Source: Pseudomonas vlassakiae (GTDB lineage Bacteria; Pseudomonadota; Gammaproteobacteria; Pseudomonadales; Pseudomonadaceae). From it: a stretch of 64,000 bases of DNA. Under the pieces are notes generated by a model. That model ran no database searches and had not been told where the DNA came from. It saw only the letters and a program-made list of their open reading frames with translations. The translations under genes and the position numbers were made by a program. Of this stretch, positions 9,493 through 17,695 are shown piece by piece. The stretch is from NCBI RefSeq assembly GCF_014269035.2, contig NZ_JABWRP020000007.1, positions 62,001 through 126,000 on the forward strand. The letters run 5' to 3'. How positions within the stretch are numbered: position 1 is the stretch's first letter; each line of letters starts with the position of its first letter.

Positions 9493-9539
9493 GAATCTGT
9501 CCTCGGTTCGAATCGGTAAAAGTGCAATGGCCTGAAAAG

Positions 9540-9574
9540 CAAAACCCCCGGTCGGGAAGCCGACCGGGGGTTTG
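9540..9574 (-). terminator. intrinsic terminator of the aroF leader (attenuator)
   Basis: On the minus strand, ACCCCCGGTCGG and CCGACCGGGGGT form a perfect 12-bp stem around the loop CTTC, followed by TTTGCTTTT. It lies 56 bp after the stop of a 39-codon leader ORF ending in aromatic codons and about 240 bp before aroF. The position fits transcription attenuation rather than the end of a gene. Confidence 0.85.
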
Positions 9575-9629
9575 AGTATTCTCATGTTCGGCGGCCCCTC
9601 GAAGGTGGGCGCCGGCTGGGTATCGGCGC

Positions 9630-9749
9630 CTAGTGGCTAAACCAATACCCAAAGTAATAGCTGGCAGCAGCCTGGCAGCCGGCAACGGCCAGCACAGGGC
9701 GCAGGCTGCGACCGGTGTGGTTGGCGTGGTTGCGGGTGTGTTTTGGCAT
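9630..9749 (-). CDS. aromatic-rich leader peptide of the aroF attenuator
   Basis: A 39-residue ORF (MPKHTRNHANH...SYYFGYWFSH) starting at ATG 9749 behind a CTGGAG ribosome-binding site. Residues 31-37 read YYFGYWF: three Tyr, two Phe and one Trp in seven codons, two codons before the stop. The RNA of the G-Y-W codons (9642-9651) can pair with the segment at 9617-9626, so a ribosome stalled on these codons would block that helix. A strong intrinsic terminator follows. These are the hallmarks of an amino-acid attenuator for the DAHP synthase gene. The antiterminator helix could not be resolved by eye. Confidence 0.75.
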   Translation of the reverse strand: MPKHTRNHANHTGRSLRPVLAVAGCQAAASYYFGYWFSH

Positions 9750-9829
9750 GTTGCGCTCCAGTGATTGAGCCCGAGCTTACTTCAGGCGCTGTGCACTGTT
9801 CAATGGATAAATGCTATCGCCGCGATAAT

Positions 9830-9865
9830 TGCACAAAACGGATAGCACACTGCAGGCGATGGATA
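9830..9865 (+). promoter_or_regulatory. tandem BenR/XylS-type operator of the ben promoter
   Basis: Two direct repeats, TGCACAAAACGGATA (9830-9844) and TGCAGGCGATGGATA (9851-9865), both fit TGCA-N6-GGNTA exactly and are separated by 6 bp. This is the same architecture as the XylS sites of the TOL Pm promoter. BenR/XylS-type AraC-family activators bind such repeats next to the -35 region in response to benzoate. The second box ends 63 bp before the benA ATG. A 13-bp palindrome, TATCGCCGCGATA, lies just upstream at 9815-9827. Confidence 0.85.
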
Positions 9866-9928
9866 TTGCCAACCCAGGCCCCGCCCTAACCTGACCCGGT
9901 CTGAACAATAACAATGGAGACCCTGGCC

Positions 9929-11287
9929 ATGTCCCTGGGATTCGACTACCTCAATGCCATGCTCGAGGACGATCGCGAAACGGGCGTCTATCGCTGCAAA
10001 CGCGAAATGTTCACCGACCCGCGCCTGTTCGACCTGGAGATGAAGCACATCTTCGAGGGCAACTGGATCTACCTGGCCCATGAAAGCCAGATCCCCGAAA
10101 AGAACGACTTCCTCACCCTGACCATGGGGCGCCAGCCGATCTTCATCGCGCGCAACAAGGACGGCGAGCTCAATGGCTTCCTCAACGCCTGCAGCCACCG
10201 CGGCGCGATGCTGTGCCGGCACAAGCGCGGCAACCGCGCCAGCTACACCTGCCCGTTCCACGGCTGGACCTTCAACAACAGCGGCAAGCTGCTCAAGGTC
10301 AAGGACCCGAGCAACGCCGGCTACCCTGCCAGCTTCAACTGCGACGGCTCCCACGACCTGACCAAGGTGGCCCGCTTCGAGTCGTACCGTGGCTTCCTGT
10401 TCGGCAGCCTGAAGGCCGACGTCAAGCCGCTGGTCGAGCACCTGGGCGAATCCGCCAAGATCATCGACATGATCGTCGACCAGTCCCCCGAAGGCCTCGA
10501 AGTACTGCGCGGTGCCAGCTCGTACATCTACGAGGGCAACTGGAAGCTCACTGCCGAAAACGGTGCCGACGGCTACCACGTCAGCTCCGTGCACTGGAAC
10601 TACGCCGCCACCCAGCACCAGCGCAAGCAGCGCGAAGCGGGTGACGCGATCAAGACCATGAGCGCCGGCGCATGGGCCAAGCAGGGCGGTGGCTTCTATT
10701 CCTTCGACCACGGCCACCTGCTGCTGTGGACCCGTTGGGCCAACCCTGAAGACCGCCCGGCCTTCGAGCGCCGCGAGCAACTGGCCGCCGACTTCGGCCA
10801 GGCCCGCGCCGACTGGATGATCGAAAACTCGCGCAACCTGTGCCTGTACCCGAACGTGTACCTGATGGACCAGTTCAGCTCACAGATCCGCATCGCCCGG
10901 CCGATTTCGGTGAACAAGACCGAAATCACCATCTACTGCATCGCGCCGAAAGGCGAGAGCGCCGATGCCCGGGCCAAGCGCATCCGCCAGTACGAAGATT
11001 TCTTCAACGTCAGTGGCATGGCCACTCCGGACGACCTGGAAGAGTTCCGCTCCTGCCAGACCGGCTATGGTGGCGGCACGGGCTGGAACGACCTGTCCCG
11101 TGGCGCGCAGCACTGGGTGGAAGGCGCCGATGAGGCCGCCAGGGAAATTGAACTCAAGCCGCTGCTGTCGGGTGTGCGCACCGAGGACGAAGGTTTGTTC
11201 GTGCTGCAGCACAAGTACTGGCAGGACACCATGATCAAAGCCCTGGAAGAGGAAACCCAGCTGATCCCCGTGGAGACCGTGCAATGA
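9929..11287 (+). CDS. benA: benzoate 1,2-dioxygenase large (alpha) subunit
   Basis: Catalytic Rieske oxygenase subunit that, with BenB and the reductase BenC, converts benzoate to its 1,2-cis-dihydrodiol carboxylate. The 452-residue protein has the Rieske 2Fe-2S ligands Cys88, His90, Cys108 and His111, then the mononuclear iron site with Asp214, His217 and His222 in [13 protein letters not shown]. The ATG at 9929 is chosen because GGAGA lies 8 nt upstream; an in-frame ATG at 9914 has no such site. It is the first gene of the ben-cat cluster, directly behind the BenR-type boxes. Anthranilate or toluate dioxygenases are homologous, but the benD/cat context supports benzoate. Confidence 0.96.
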   Translation: MSLGFDYLNAMLEDDRETGVYRCKREMFTDPRLFDLEMKHIFEGNWIYLAHESQIPEKNDFLTLTMGRQPIFIARNKDGELNGFLNACSHRGAMLCRHKRGNRASYTCPFHGWTFNNSGKLLKVKDPSNAGYPASFNCDGSHDLTKVARFESYRGFLFGSLKADVKPLVEHLGESAKIIDMIVDQSPEGLEVLRGASSYIYEGNWKLTAENGADGYHVSSVHWNYAATQHQRKQREAGDAIKTMSAGAWAKQGGGFYSFDHGHLLLWTRWANPEDRPAFERREQLAADFGQARADWMIENSRNLCLYPNVYLMDQFSSQIRIARPISVNKTEITIYCIAPKGESADARAKRIRQYEDFFNVSGMATPDDLEEFRSCQTGYGGGTGWNDLSRGAQHWVEGADEAAREIELKPLLSGVRTEDEGLFVLQHKYWQDTMIKALEEETQLIPVETVQ

Positions 11288-11769
11288 GCCTGCATGACAC
11301 CGTGCGCGACTTCCTCTACCGCGAGGCGCGCTACCTGGACGATGCCCAGTGGGACCAGTGGCTGGAGTTGTATGCCAGCGACGCGACCTTCTGGATGCCG
11401 TCCTGGGACGACGACGACAGCCTCACCGAAGACCCACAGAGCGAAATCTCGCTGATCTGGTACGGCAACCGTGGCGGCCTGGAAGACCGGGTGTTCCGCA
11501 TCAAGACTGAGCGCTCCAGCGCGACCGTGCCGGACACCCGTACTTCGCACAACATCAGCAACATCGAGATCGTTTCGCTGTGCGAAGGCAGCTGCCAGGT
11601 GCGCTTCAACTGGCACACCCTGAGCTTCCGCTACAAGACCACCGACAGCTATTTCGGCACCAGCTTCTACACCCTCGACCTGCGCGGCGAGCAGCCGCAG
11701 ATCAAGGCCAAGAAAGTGGTGCTGAAAAACGACTACGTGCGTCAGGTCATCGACATCTACCACATCTGA
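11284..11769 (+). CDS. benB: benzoate 1,2-dioxygenase small (beta) subunit
   Basis: Beta subunit (161 residues) of the alpha3-beta3 dioxygenase; structural, of the ring-hydroxylating beta family with a cystatin-like fold. It begins [26 protein letters not shown], typical for BenB/XylY, and includes the conserved [11 protein letters not shown] region. Its ATG overlaps the benA stop by 4 bp (ATGA), indicating translational coupling that would keep alpha and beta equimolar. The 70-bp spacer to benC carries an imperfect hairpin. Confidence 0.96.
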   Translation: MSLHDTVRDFLYREARYLDDAQWDQWLELYASDATFWMPSWDDDDSLTEDPQSEISLIWYGNRGGLEDRVFRIKTERSSATVPDTRTSHNISNIEIVSLCEGSCQVRFNWHTLSFRYKTTDSYFGTSFYTLDLRGEQPQIKAKKVVLKNDYVRQVIDIYHI

Positions 11770-11780
11770 TCCGAGGTAAC

Positions 11781-11825
11781 GCGAGCCGCTCGGTGCGCCA
11801 TTTGGCGCGCCGCGGCCAGGCTCGC
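11781..11825 (+). other. intercistronic hairpin between benB and benC
   Basis: GCGAGCC (11781-11787) and GGCTCGC (11819-11825) are reverse complements, with further pairing inside (GTGCGCCA with TTTGGCGCGC). No T-run follows, so it is not a typical terminator. It ends about 6 nt before the benC Shine-Dalgarno sequence, so it may adjust stability or translation of benC. Confidence 0.5.
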
Positions 11826-11839
11826 CCGCGAGGTGCAAC

Positions 11840-12853
11840 ATGAGCTTCCAGATCGCACTTAATTTCGAAGACGGGGTGACCCGCTTCATCGAGGCCAGCG
11901 GCCATGAGACCGTGGCCGATGCCGCCTACCGCCAGGGCATCAACATCCCGCTGGACTGCCGCGACGGCGCCTGCGGTACCTGCAAGTGCAAGGCCGAGTC
12001 CGGGCGTTACGACCTGGGCGACAACTTCATCGAAGACGCCTTGAACGAGGACGAAATCGCCGAAGGCTACGTGCTGACCTGCCAGATGCGCGCCGAAAGC
12101 GACTGCGTGGTACGCATTCCGGCGTCGTCGCAACTGTGCAAGACCGAGCAGGCCAGCTTCGAGGCGGCCATCAGCGACGTGCGCCAACTGTCGGCCAGTA
12201 CCATCGCCTTGTCGATCAAGGGCGAGGCGCTGAGCCGCCTGGCGTTCCTGCCGGGGCAGTACGTCAACCTCAAAGTGCCGGGCAGCGACCAGAGCCGCGC
12301 CTATTCCTTCAGCTCGCTGCAGAAGGACGGCGAGGTCAGCTTCCTGATCCGCAATGTGCCGGGCGGCCTGATGAGCCGTTTCCTCACCGGCCTGGCCAAG
12401 GCCGGTGACAGCATGAGCCTGGCTGGCCCACTGGGCAGCTTTTACCTGCGTCCGATCCAGCGCCCGCTGTTGCTGCTGGCCGGCGGTACGGGCCTGGCGC
12501 CGTTCACGGCGATGCTGGAGAAAATCGCCGAGCAGGGCAGCGAGCACCCCGTGCACCTGATCTATGGCGTCACCAACGACGTCGACCTGGTCGAGCTGGA
12601 CCGTTTGCAGGGCCTGGCCGCGTGCATACCCAACTTCACTTTCAGCGCCTGCGTCGCCAACCCCGACAGCCAATACCCGCAGAAGGGCTACGTGACCCAG
12701 TACATCGCGCCGCAGCACCTCAACGACGGCGATGTCGATGTGTACCTGTGCGGCCCGCCACCGATGGTCGAGGCGGTGAGCCAGTACCTGCGCGAGCAGG
12801 GCATCACCCCGGCGAACTTCTACTACGAGAAGTTTGCCGCGGCTGCGGCCTGA
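11840..12853 (+). CDS. benC: benzoate dioxygenase electron-transfer reductase
   Basis: NADH-dependent ferredoxin reductase of 337 residues passing electrons to the BenA Rieske centre. An N-terminal plant-type 2Fe-2S ferredoxin domain has Cys40, Cys45, Cys48 and Cys81. The FAD-binding domain follows with RAYSFSS, and the NAD-binding domain has GGTGLAPF and the terminal YLCGPPPMVEAV. A GAGGTG ribosome-binding site precedes the ATG. Third gene of the cluster; a REP element separates it from benD. Confidence 0.96.
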   Translation: MSFQIALNFEDGVTRFIEASGHETVADAAYRQGINIPLDCRDGACGTCKCKAESGRYDLGDNFIEDALNEDEIAEGYVLTCQMRAESDCVVRIPASSQLCKTEQASFEAAISDVRQLSASTIALSIKGEALSRLAFLPGQYVNLKVPGSDQSRAYSFSSLQKDGEVSFLIRNVPGGLMSRFLTGLAKAGDSMSLAGPLGSFYLRPIQRPLLLLAGGTGLAPFTAMLEKIAEQGSEHPVHLIYGVTNDVDLVELDRLQGLAACIPNFTFSACVANPDSQYPQKGYVTQYIAPQHLNDGDVDVYLCGPPPMVEAVSQYLREQGITPANFYYEKFAAAAA

Positions 12854-12917
12854 GGTTCCTTTGGGGCCGCCGGCATCGTGCGGGTGAAGGCGGCCTCTTT
12901 TTATTGACTGCGGGATT

Positions 12918-13022
12918 GCTGGGGCCGCGTTGCGGCCCTTTCGCGACACAAGGCCGCTCCCACATGTTCCGCGTTCCCTTGTGGGAGTGGCCTTGTGTCG
13001 CGATGGAGGGCGAAGCCCTCCC
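12918..13022. repeat. REP-type inverted repeat pair between benC and benD
   Basis: Arms at 12941-12963 and 12980-13003 are reverse complements with one mismatch (TCGCGACACAAGGCCGCTCC form), flanked by GGCCGCGTTGCGGCC. The element fills most of the 197-bp benC-benD spacer. It ends about 30 bp before benD and might lower expression of the downstream genes or stabilise the benABC message. Confidence 0.8.
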
Positions 13023-13050
13023 GGCAGTTTCGGATCGAGAGGAAGTCGAA

Positions 13051-13812
13051 ATGAACAAGAGATTCCAGAGCAAGGTCGCGTTGGTCACCGGCGCCGCCCA
13101 GGGCATTGGCCGTGGCGTGTGCTGGCGGCTCAAGGCCGAAGGCGCGCAGGTGGTGGCGGTGGACCGTTCCGAGCTGGTCCACGAGCTGGCCGGGGAGGGC
13201 ATGCTGACCCTCACCGCCGACCTCGAGCTGCATGCCGATTGCGCCCGGGTCATGGCCACTGCGGTGGAAACCTTCGGCCGCCTCGACATCCTGGTCAACA
13301 ACGTCGGCGGCACGATCTGGGCCAAGCCCTTCGAGCACTACGAAGTGGAGCAGATCGAGGCCGAAGTGCGTCGCTCGCTGTTCCCGACCCTGTGGTGCTG
13401 CCATGCCGCTCTGCCGTACATGCTCGAACGCGGCAGCGGCGCCATCGTCAACGTCTCGTCGATCGCCACCCGCGGGATCAACCGCGTGCCGTACGGCGCG
13501 GCCAAGGGTGGCGTCAACGCGCTCACGGCCTGCCTGGCCTTCGAAACCGCTGGCCGCGGCATCCGGGTCAATGCCACTGCGCCTGGCGGCACCGAGGCAC
13601 CCCCGCGCCGTGTACCGCGCAACAGCAGCGAGCAGAGCGAGCAGGAAAAGGCCTGGTACCAGCAGATCGTCGCCCAGACCCTCGACAGCAGCCTGATGCA
13701 CCGCTACGGCAGCATCGACGAACAGGTCGGCGCGATCCTCTTCCTGGCCTCCGACGAGGCCTCCTACATCACCGGCGTGACCCTGCCAGTGGGGGGCGGT
13801 GATCTCGGCTGA
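13051..13812 (+). CDS. benD: cis-dihydrodiol benzoate dehydrogenase
   Basis: SDR enzyme of 253 residues that oxidises and decarboxylates 1,2-dihydroxycyclohexa-3,5-diene-1-carboxylate to catechol with NAD. The cofactor loop TGAAQGIG lies at residues 14-21, NNVGG follows the central beta strand, and the active site has Ser in NVSSIA and YGAAKGG. The ATG at 13051 has GAGAGGAAG upstream; a longer open frame from 12622 is only read-through. The product catechol feeds the catBCA genes that follow 57 bp downstream. Confidence 0.95.
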   Translation: MNKRFQSKVALVTGAAQGIGRGVCWRLKAEGAQVVAVDRSELVHELAGEGMLTLTADLELHADCARVMATAVETFGRLDILVNNVGGTIWAKPFEHYEVEQIEAEVRRSLFPTLWCCHAALPYMLERGSGAIVNVSSIATRGINRVPYGAAKGGVNALTACLAFETAGRGIRVNATAPGGTEAPPRRVPRNSSEQSEQEKAWYQQIVAQTLDSSLMHRYGSIDEQVGAILFLASDEASYITGVTLPVGGGDLG

Positions 13813-13869
13813 TGCCTGGGCCCGGATGACGACTGCCCGATTCTTCACTGACTGAACTGGAGCTTTTGC

Positions 13870-14991
13870 ATGACAAGCCCGACCATCGAACGGCTGGACG
13901 CAATCATCGTCGACCTGCCGACCATCCGCCCGCACAAGCTGGCGATGCACACCCTGCAGCAGCAGACCCTGGTGGTATTGCGCCTGCGCTGCAGCGACGG
14001 CGTCGAAGGCATCGGCGAGGCCACCACCATCGGCGGCCTGGCCTACGGCTACGAGAGCCCCGAGGGCATCAAGGCCAACATCGATGCACACCTGGCGCCC
14101 GCGCTGATCGGCCTGCCGGCGGACAATATCAACGCCGCCATGCTCAAGCTGGACAAACTGGCCAAGGGCAACACCTTCGCCAAGTCCGGCATCGAAAGCG
14201 CCTTGCTCGACGCGCAGGGCAAACGCCTTGGCCTGCCGGTCAGCGAGCTGCTCGGCGGCCGGGTGCGTGACAGCCTGGAGGTGGCCTGGACCCTGGCCAG
14301 TGGTGACACCGCCCGTGACATCGCCGAGGCCGAGCACATGCTGGAGATTCGCCGGCACCGCGTGTTCAAGCTGAAGATCGGCGCCAACCCGCTGGAGCAG
14401 GACTTGCAGCACGTGGTGGCGATCAAGCGCAAACTGGGCGAACGTGCCAGCGTGCGGGTCGACGTCAACCAGTATTGGGACGAATCGCAAGCCATCCGCG
14501 CCTGCCAGGTGCTCGGCGACAACGGCATCGACCTGATCGAGCAGCCGATCTCGCGCATCAACCGCGGCGGCCAGGTGCGCCTCAACCAGCGCAGCCCGGC
14601 GCCGATCATGGCCGACGAATCCATCGAAAGCGTCGAGGACGCCTTCAGCCTGGCCGCCAGTGGTGCGGCCAGCATCTTCGCCCTGAAGATCGCCAAGAAC
14701 GGTGGCCCACGTGCGGTGCTGCGCACCGCGCAGATCGCCGAAGCGGCCGGTATCGCCCTGTACGGCGGGACCATGCTCGAAGGTTCGATCGGCACCCTGG
14801 CCTCGGCCCATGCCTTCCTGACTCTGCGCCAGCTGACCTGGGGTACCGAATTGTTCGGGCCGCTGCTGCTGACCGAAGAGATCGTCAACGAGCCGCCGCA
14901 GTACCACGACTTCCAGCTGCACGTGCCGCGCACCCCGGGCCTGGGCCTGACCCTCGACGAACAACGCCTGGCGCGCTTTGCCCGCCGCTGA
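13870..14991 (+). CDS. catB: muconate cycloisomerase
   Basis: Converts cis,cis-muconate to (+)-muconolactone. The 373-residue protein of the enolase superfamily retains every catalytic position of P. putida CatB: Lys169 in KLKIG, metal ligands Asp198, Glu224 and Asp249, and Lys273 in ALKIAKNGG. An ACTGGAGCTTTTGC leader supplies the ribosome-binding site. In better-known P. putida strains catBCA is a separate operon divergent from catR. Here it follows benD by 57 bp with no catR in the window and no obvious LysR-type site in the short spacer, so it probably belongs to the ben transcript. Confidence 0.96.
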   Translation: MTSPTIERLDAIIVDLPTIRPHKLAMHTLQQQTLVVLRLRCSDGVEGIGEATTIGGLAYGYESPEGIKANIDAHLAPALIGLPADNINAAMLKLDKLAKGNTFAKSGIESALLDAQGKRLGLPVSELLGGRVRDSLEVAWTLASGDTARDIAEAEHMLEIRRHRVFKLKIGANPLEQDLQHVVAIKRKLGERASVRVDVNQYWDESQAIRACQVLGDNGIDLIEQPISRINRGGQVRLNQRSPAPIMADESIESVEDAFSLAASGAASIFALKIAKNGGPRAVLRTAQIAEAAGIALYGGTMLEGSIGTLASAHAFLTLRQLTWGTELFGPLLLTEEIVNEPPQYHDFQLHVPRTPGLGLTLDEQRLARFARR

Positions 14992-15017
14992 TCCACGGGC
15001 TGAAGGAACACACATCC

Positions 15018-15106
15018 CCTGTAGGAGCGGCTTTAGCCGCGAAGCAGGCGACGCGGAGGATGGCACCGGCTGTGCCGGTGTTCGCGGCTGAAGCCGCTCC
15101 TACAGG
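15018..15106. repeat. REP-type inverted repeat pair between catB and catC
   Basis: Arms 15018-15043 and 15081-15106 match CCTGTAGGAGCGGCTT(T)AGCCGCGAA and its reverse complement with one mismatch. A small inner hairpin CACCGGC/GCCGGTG lies between them. The element fills the catB-catC spacer inside the presumed operon. Confidence 0.82.
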
Positions 15107-15141
15107 GACCGCGCAAGCGTTTGGAAATAGGAGAACACAAC

Positions 15142-15432
15142 ATGCTGTTCCACGTGAAGATGACCGTGAAACTGCCGGTCGACATGGACCCGGCCAAGGC
15201 CGCGCAACTGAAGGCCGACGAGAAGGAACTGGCTCAGCGCCTGCAGCGCGAGGGCAGTTGGCGCCACCTGTGGCGCATCGCCGGGCACTACGCCAACTAC
15301 AGCGTCTTCGACGTGCCCAGCGTCGAGGCGCTGCACGACACGCTGATGCAGCTGCCGCTGTTCCCGTACATGGACATAGAGGTCGACGGCCTGTGCCGCC
15401 ACCCGTCGTCGATCCACAGCGACGACCGCTGA
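15142..15432 (+). CDS. catC: muconolactone delta-isomerase
   Basis: Cytosolic isomerase of 96 residues turning muconolactone into beta-ketoadipate enol-lactone. It begins MLFHVKMTVKLPVDMDPAKA, the typical CatC N-terminus, and has the normal length of this ferredoxin-like, decameric enzyme. TAGGAG 7-8 nt before the ATG at 15142 decides the start over an upstream in-frame codon. It lies between catB and catA, as in other pseudomonads. Confidence 0.96.
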   Translation: MLFHVKMTVKLPVDMDPAKAAQLKADEKELAQRLQREGSWRHLWRIAGHYANYSVFDVPSVEALHDTLMQLPLFPYMDIEVDGLCRHPSSIHSDDR

Positions 15433-15470
15433 TTCAACCCTTTGCACAAGAACAAGATGAGGTCACCATC

Positions 15471-16385
15471 ATGACTGTGAAGATTTCTCACACTGCCGAC
15501 ATCCAGCAGTTCTTCGAAAAAGCCGCCGGCTTTGACAATGACCAAGGCAGCCCGCGCCTGAAGCGCATCATCCAGCGCCTGCTGCAGGACACCGCGCGCC
15601 TGATCGAAGACCTGGAAATCACCGAGGACGAGTTCTGGCACGCCGTCGACTACCTGAACCGCCTTGGCGGGCGCGGCGAGGCCGGGCTGCTGGTGGCTGG
15701 CCTGGGCATCGAGCATTTCATCGACCTGCTGCAGGACGCCAAGGACGCCGAAGCCGGCTTGACCGGCGGCACCCCGCGCACCATCGAAGGCCCGCTGTAC
15801 GTGGCCGGCGCGCCGCTCGCCCAGGGTGAAGTGCGCATGGACGATGGCAGCGAGGAGGGCGTGGCTACGGTCATGCTGCTTGAGGGCCAGGTGCTCGACC
15901 CGCAAGGCCAGCCACTGGCCGGCGCCATCGTTGACCTGTGGCATGCCAATACCCGTGGCACCTATTCGTTCTTCGACCAGAGCCAGTCCGCGTACAACCT
16001 GCGCCGACGCATCGTCACCGATGCCGAAGGCCGTTATCGCGCGCGCTCCATCGTGCCTTCGGGCTACGGCTGCGACCCGCAGGGTCCGACCCAGGAATGC
16101 CTGGACCTGCTCGGCCGTCACGGCCAGCGTCCGGCGCATGTGCACTTCTTCATCTCGGCACCGGGCCATCGGCACCTGACCACGCAGATCAACCTGGCCG
16201 GCGACAAGTACCTCTGGGACGACTTCGCCTACGCCACCCGTGACGGGCTGGTGGGCGAGGTGGTGTTCCATGAAGGGGCTGAAGGCCGTTATGCCGAGCT
16301 GAAGTTCGACTTCCAGTTGCAGAAGGCCCAGGCCAGTGCGGATGAACAGCGCAGCGGGCGACCGCGGGCGCTGCAGGAGGCCTGA
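15471..16385 (+). CDS. catA: catechol 1,2-dioxygenase
   Basis: Intradiol ring cleavage of catechol to cis,cis-muconate with a non-haem Fe(III). The 304-residue protein has the N-terminal helical dimerisation domain and an intradiol core with iron ligands Tyr165 (RGTYS), Tyr199 (SGYG), His223 and His225 (PAHVHF). The start ATG at 15471 follows GATGAGG. It is the last gene of the seven-gene set; a single REP half-element follows. Enzyme order along the DNA (B, C, A) does not match pathway order, as usual for catBCA. Confidence 0.96.
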   Translation: MTVKISHTADIQQFFEKAAGFDNDQGSPRLKRIIQRLLQDTARLIEDLEITEDEFWHAVDYLNRLGGRGEAGLLVAGLGIEHFIDLLQDAKDAEAGLTGGTPRTIEGPLYVAGAPLAQGEVRMDDGSEEGVATVMLLEGQVLDPQGQPLAGAIVDLWHANTRGTYSFFDQSQSAYNLRRRIVTDAEGRYRARSIVPSGYGCDPQGPTQECLDLLGRHGQRPAHVHFFISAPGHRHLTTQINLAGDKYLWDDFAYATRDGLVGEVVFHEGAEGRYAELKFDFQLQKAQASADEQRSGRPRALQEA

Positions 16386-16607
16386 TACGCCGCGCCGATT
16401 TGTTCGCGGGCACGCCCGCTCCCAGAGGAGCACCACAGGTGCTGGACGGTGTCCATGGGTTGCGCCGTGCTCAGAACCGGCTGACCCTGGTGTACACCTG
16501 GCAGCTGCCCTAAGGCATCACCGGCCATTTATTGTCACACAGCAGCGATTGCGCCACCCGGCCACTGGGGGTTAGGTTTCCTCAATTGCCATTCAGGAAG
16601 GCTGACT
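16386..16607 (+). other. intergenic region with REP half-element and 24-codon ORF
   Basis: This 222-bp gap after catA holds a single REP hairpin (16402-16426: TTCGCGGGCACGCCCGCTCC). Behind it an AGAGGAG sits 8 nt before a GTG at 16440 that opens a 24-codon ORF ending YTWQLP at 16514. The ORF is too short to identify; it may be the remnant 3' end of a lost gene or chance. No clear terminator is seen. Confidence 0.4.
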
Positions 16608-17693
16608 GTGGACTCCATCACCCAAGCCGTGCTCGGGGCTGCGCTGCAAGGCACGGTACTCGGCCGCCTTCAGGGCCGGCGCTCGCTCATTTATGGCGCT
16701 GCACTGGGCACCGTACCAGACCTCGACGTGGTCATCCGCTACGCCGACCCGGTGTCGCAGATGACCTACCACCGCGGCTTTTCCCACTCGATCTTCGTCC
16801 TTACCGGCCTGGCCTTGCTGCTGGCCTGGCTGGTCAACCGGCTTGGCCGAACGCGCTGGCCCGACAAGGGCTACACCTTGCCCCGTCTGTTCCTGGCGTT
16901 CTGGCTGGTGCTGGTGACCCACCCGATACTCGACGCGTTCACGGTCTACGGCACCCAGCTGTTCTGGCCGTTGCCGTTCACCCCGCTGAGCTGGGCGGCA
17001 GTGTTCATCATCGATCCGGTGTACACCGTGCCGCTGCTGGTGGCGGTGATTTATGCCGCTTTCAAGGGCCTGCAGGGAAGGGCGATACGGTTTTTGAGCC
17101 TGGCACTGCTGTTCAGCACGGCCTATCTGGGTTTCGGCCTGGCCGGTCGCATGGCCGCCGAACAGCGCCTGCAGGCAGTGCTCGATGCGCAGGGCATCGT
17201 GGTCACCGAGGTGCGCGCAGTGCCGATGGCGTTCAACAGTCTGGTCTGGCGGGTGCTGGCGAAGACCCCGGATGGCGACTACTACGAAGGCATCAGTAGC
17301 GTATTCGACCGCGAAGCGCCTGAGATGCAGCGCCTGCCATTGAACCTGGACGCGGCGAAGGCGTTGCGCGGTTCCGCGCTGCTCCAGCGCTTGCGCTGGT
17401 TCACCGACGACTGGCTGCGCTATGACCAGATCGGTAACGCACTGGTGGTCACTGACCTGCGTATGGGCATTCCGGGCAATTACACCTTTCGCTTCAACAT
17501 GGCCCAACGCGACAGCCAGGGCAATTGGATTGTCGACCGGCCGAGCATATGGAGAGGCGCCGGCGCGGGCTCGATGTTCAGCAGTGCCGACCTGGCACTG
17601 ATCTGGCGGCGTATCCTGGACCAGCGAACACCGTTGCCACTGGCAACCTGGACCAGCAAGTACCTGGGACAGGCCAGCGAGGCTGGGCGCTAG
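16608..17693 (+). CDS. YdjM/LexA-binding-like membrane metal-dependent hydrolase
   Basis: Inner-membrane protein of 361 residues. The N-terminal half matches the membrane-bound metal-dependent hydrolase family (YdjM): MDSITQAVLGAALQG, GTVPDLDV, a HRGFSHS motif and a later THPILDAFTVYGTQ, which together supply conserved His/Asp residues, spread among about four helices. The C-terminal half is mostly soluble. No substrate is known. GGAAGG lies upstream of the GTG/ATG region. The next gene starts 2 bp after its stop, so the two are probably coupled. Confidence 0.82.
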   Translation: MDSITQAVLGAALQGTVLGRLQGRRSLIYGAALGTVPDLDVVIRYADPVSQMTYHRGFSHSIFVLTGLALLLAWLVNRLGRTRWPDKGYTLPRLFLAFWLVLVTHPILDAFTVYGTQLFWPLPFTPLSWAAVFIIDPVYTVPLLVAVIYAAFKGLQGRAIRFLSLALLFSTAYLGFGLAGRMAAEQRLQAVLDAQGIVVTEVRAVPMAFNSLVWRVLAKTPDGDYYEGISSVFDREAPEMQRLPLNLDAAKALRGSALLQRLRWFTDDWLRYDQIGNALVVTDLRMGIPGNYTFRFNMAQRDSQGNWIVDRPSIWRGAGAGSMFSSADLALIWRRILDQRTPLPLATWTSKYLGQASEAGR

Positions 17694-17695
17694 GG

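Noticed and set aside
9792-9809. Third possible BenR half-site TGCA...GGATA
   Set aside because: The spacing is 9 nt instead of 6, so it does not fit the TGCA-N6-GGNTA rule.
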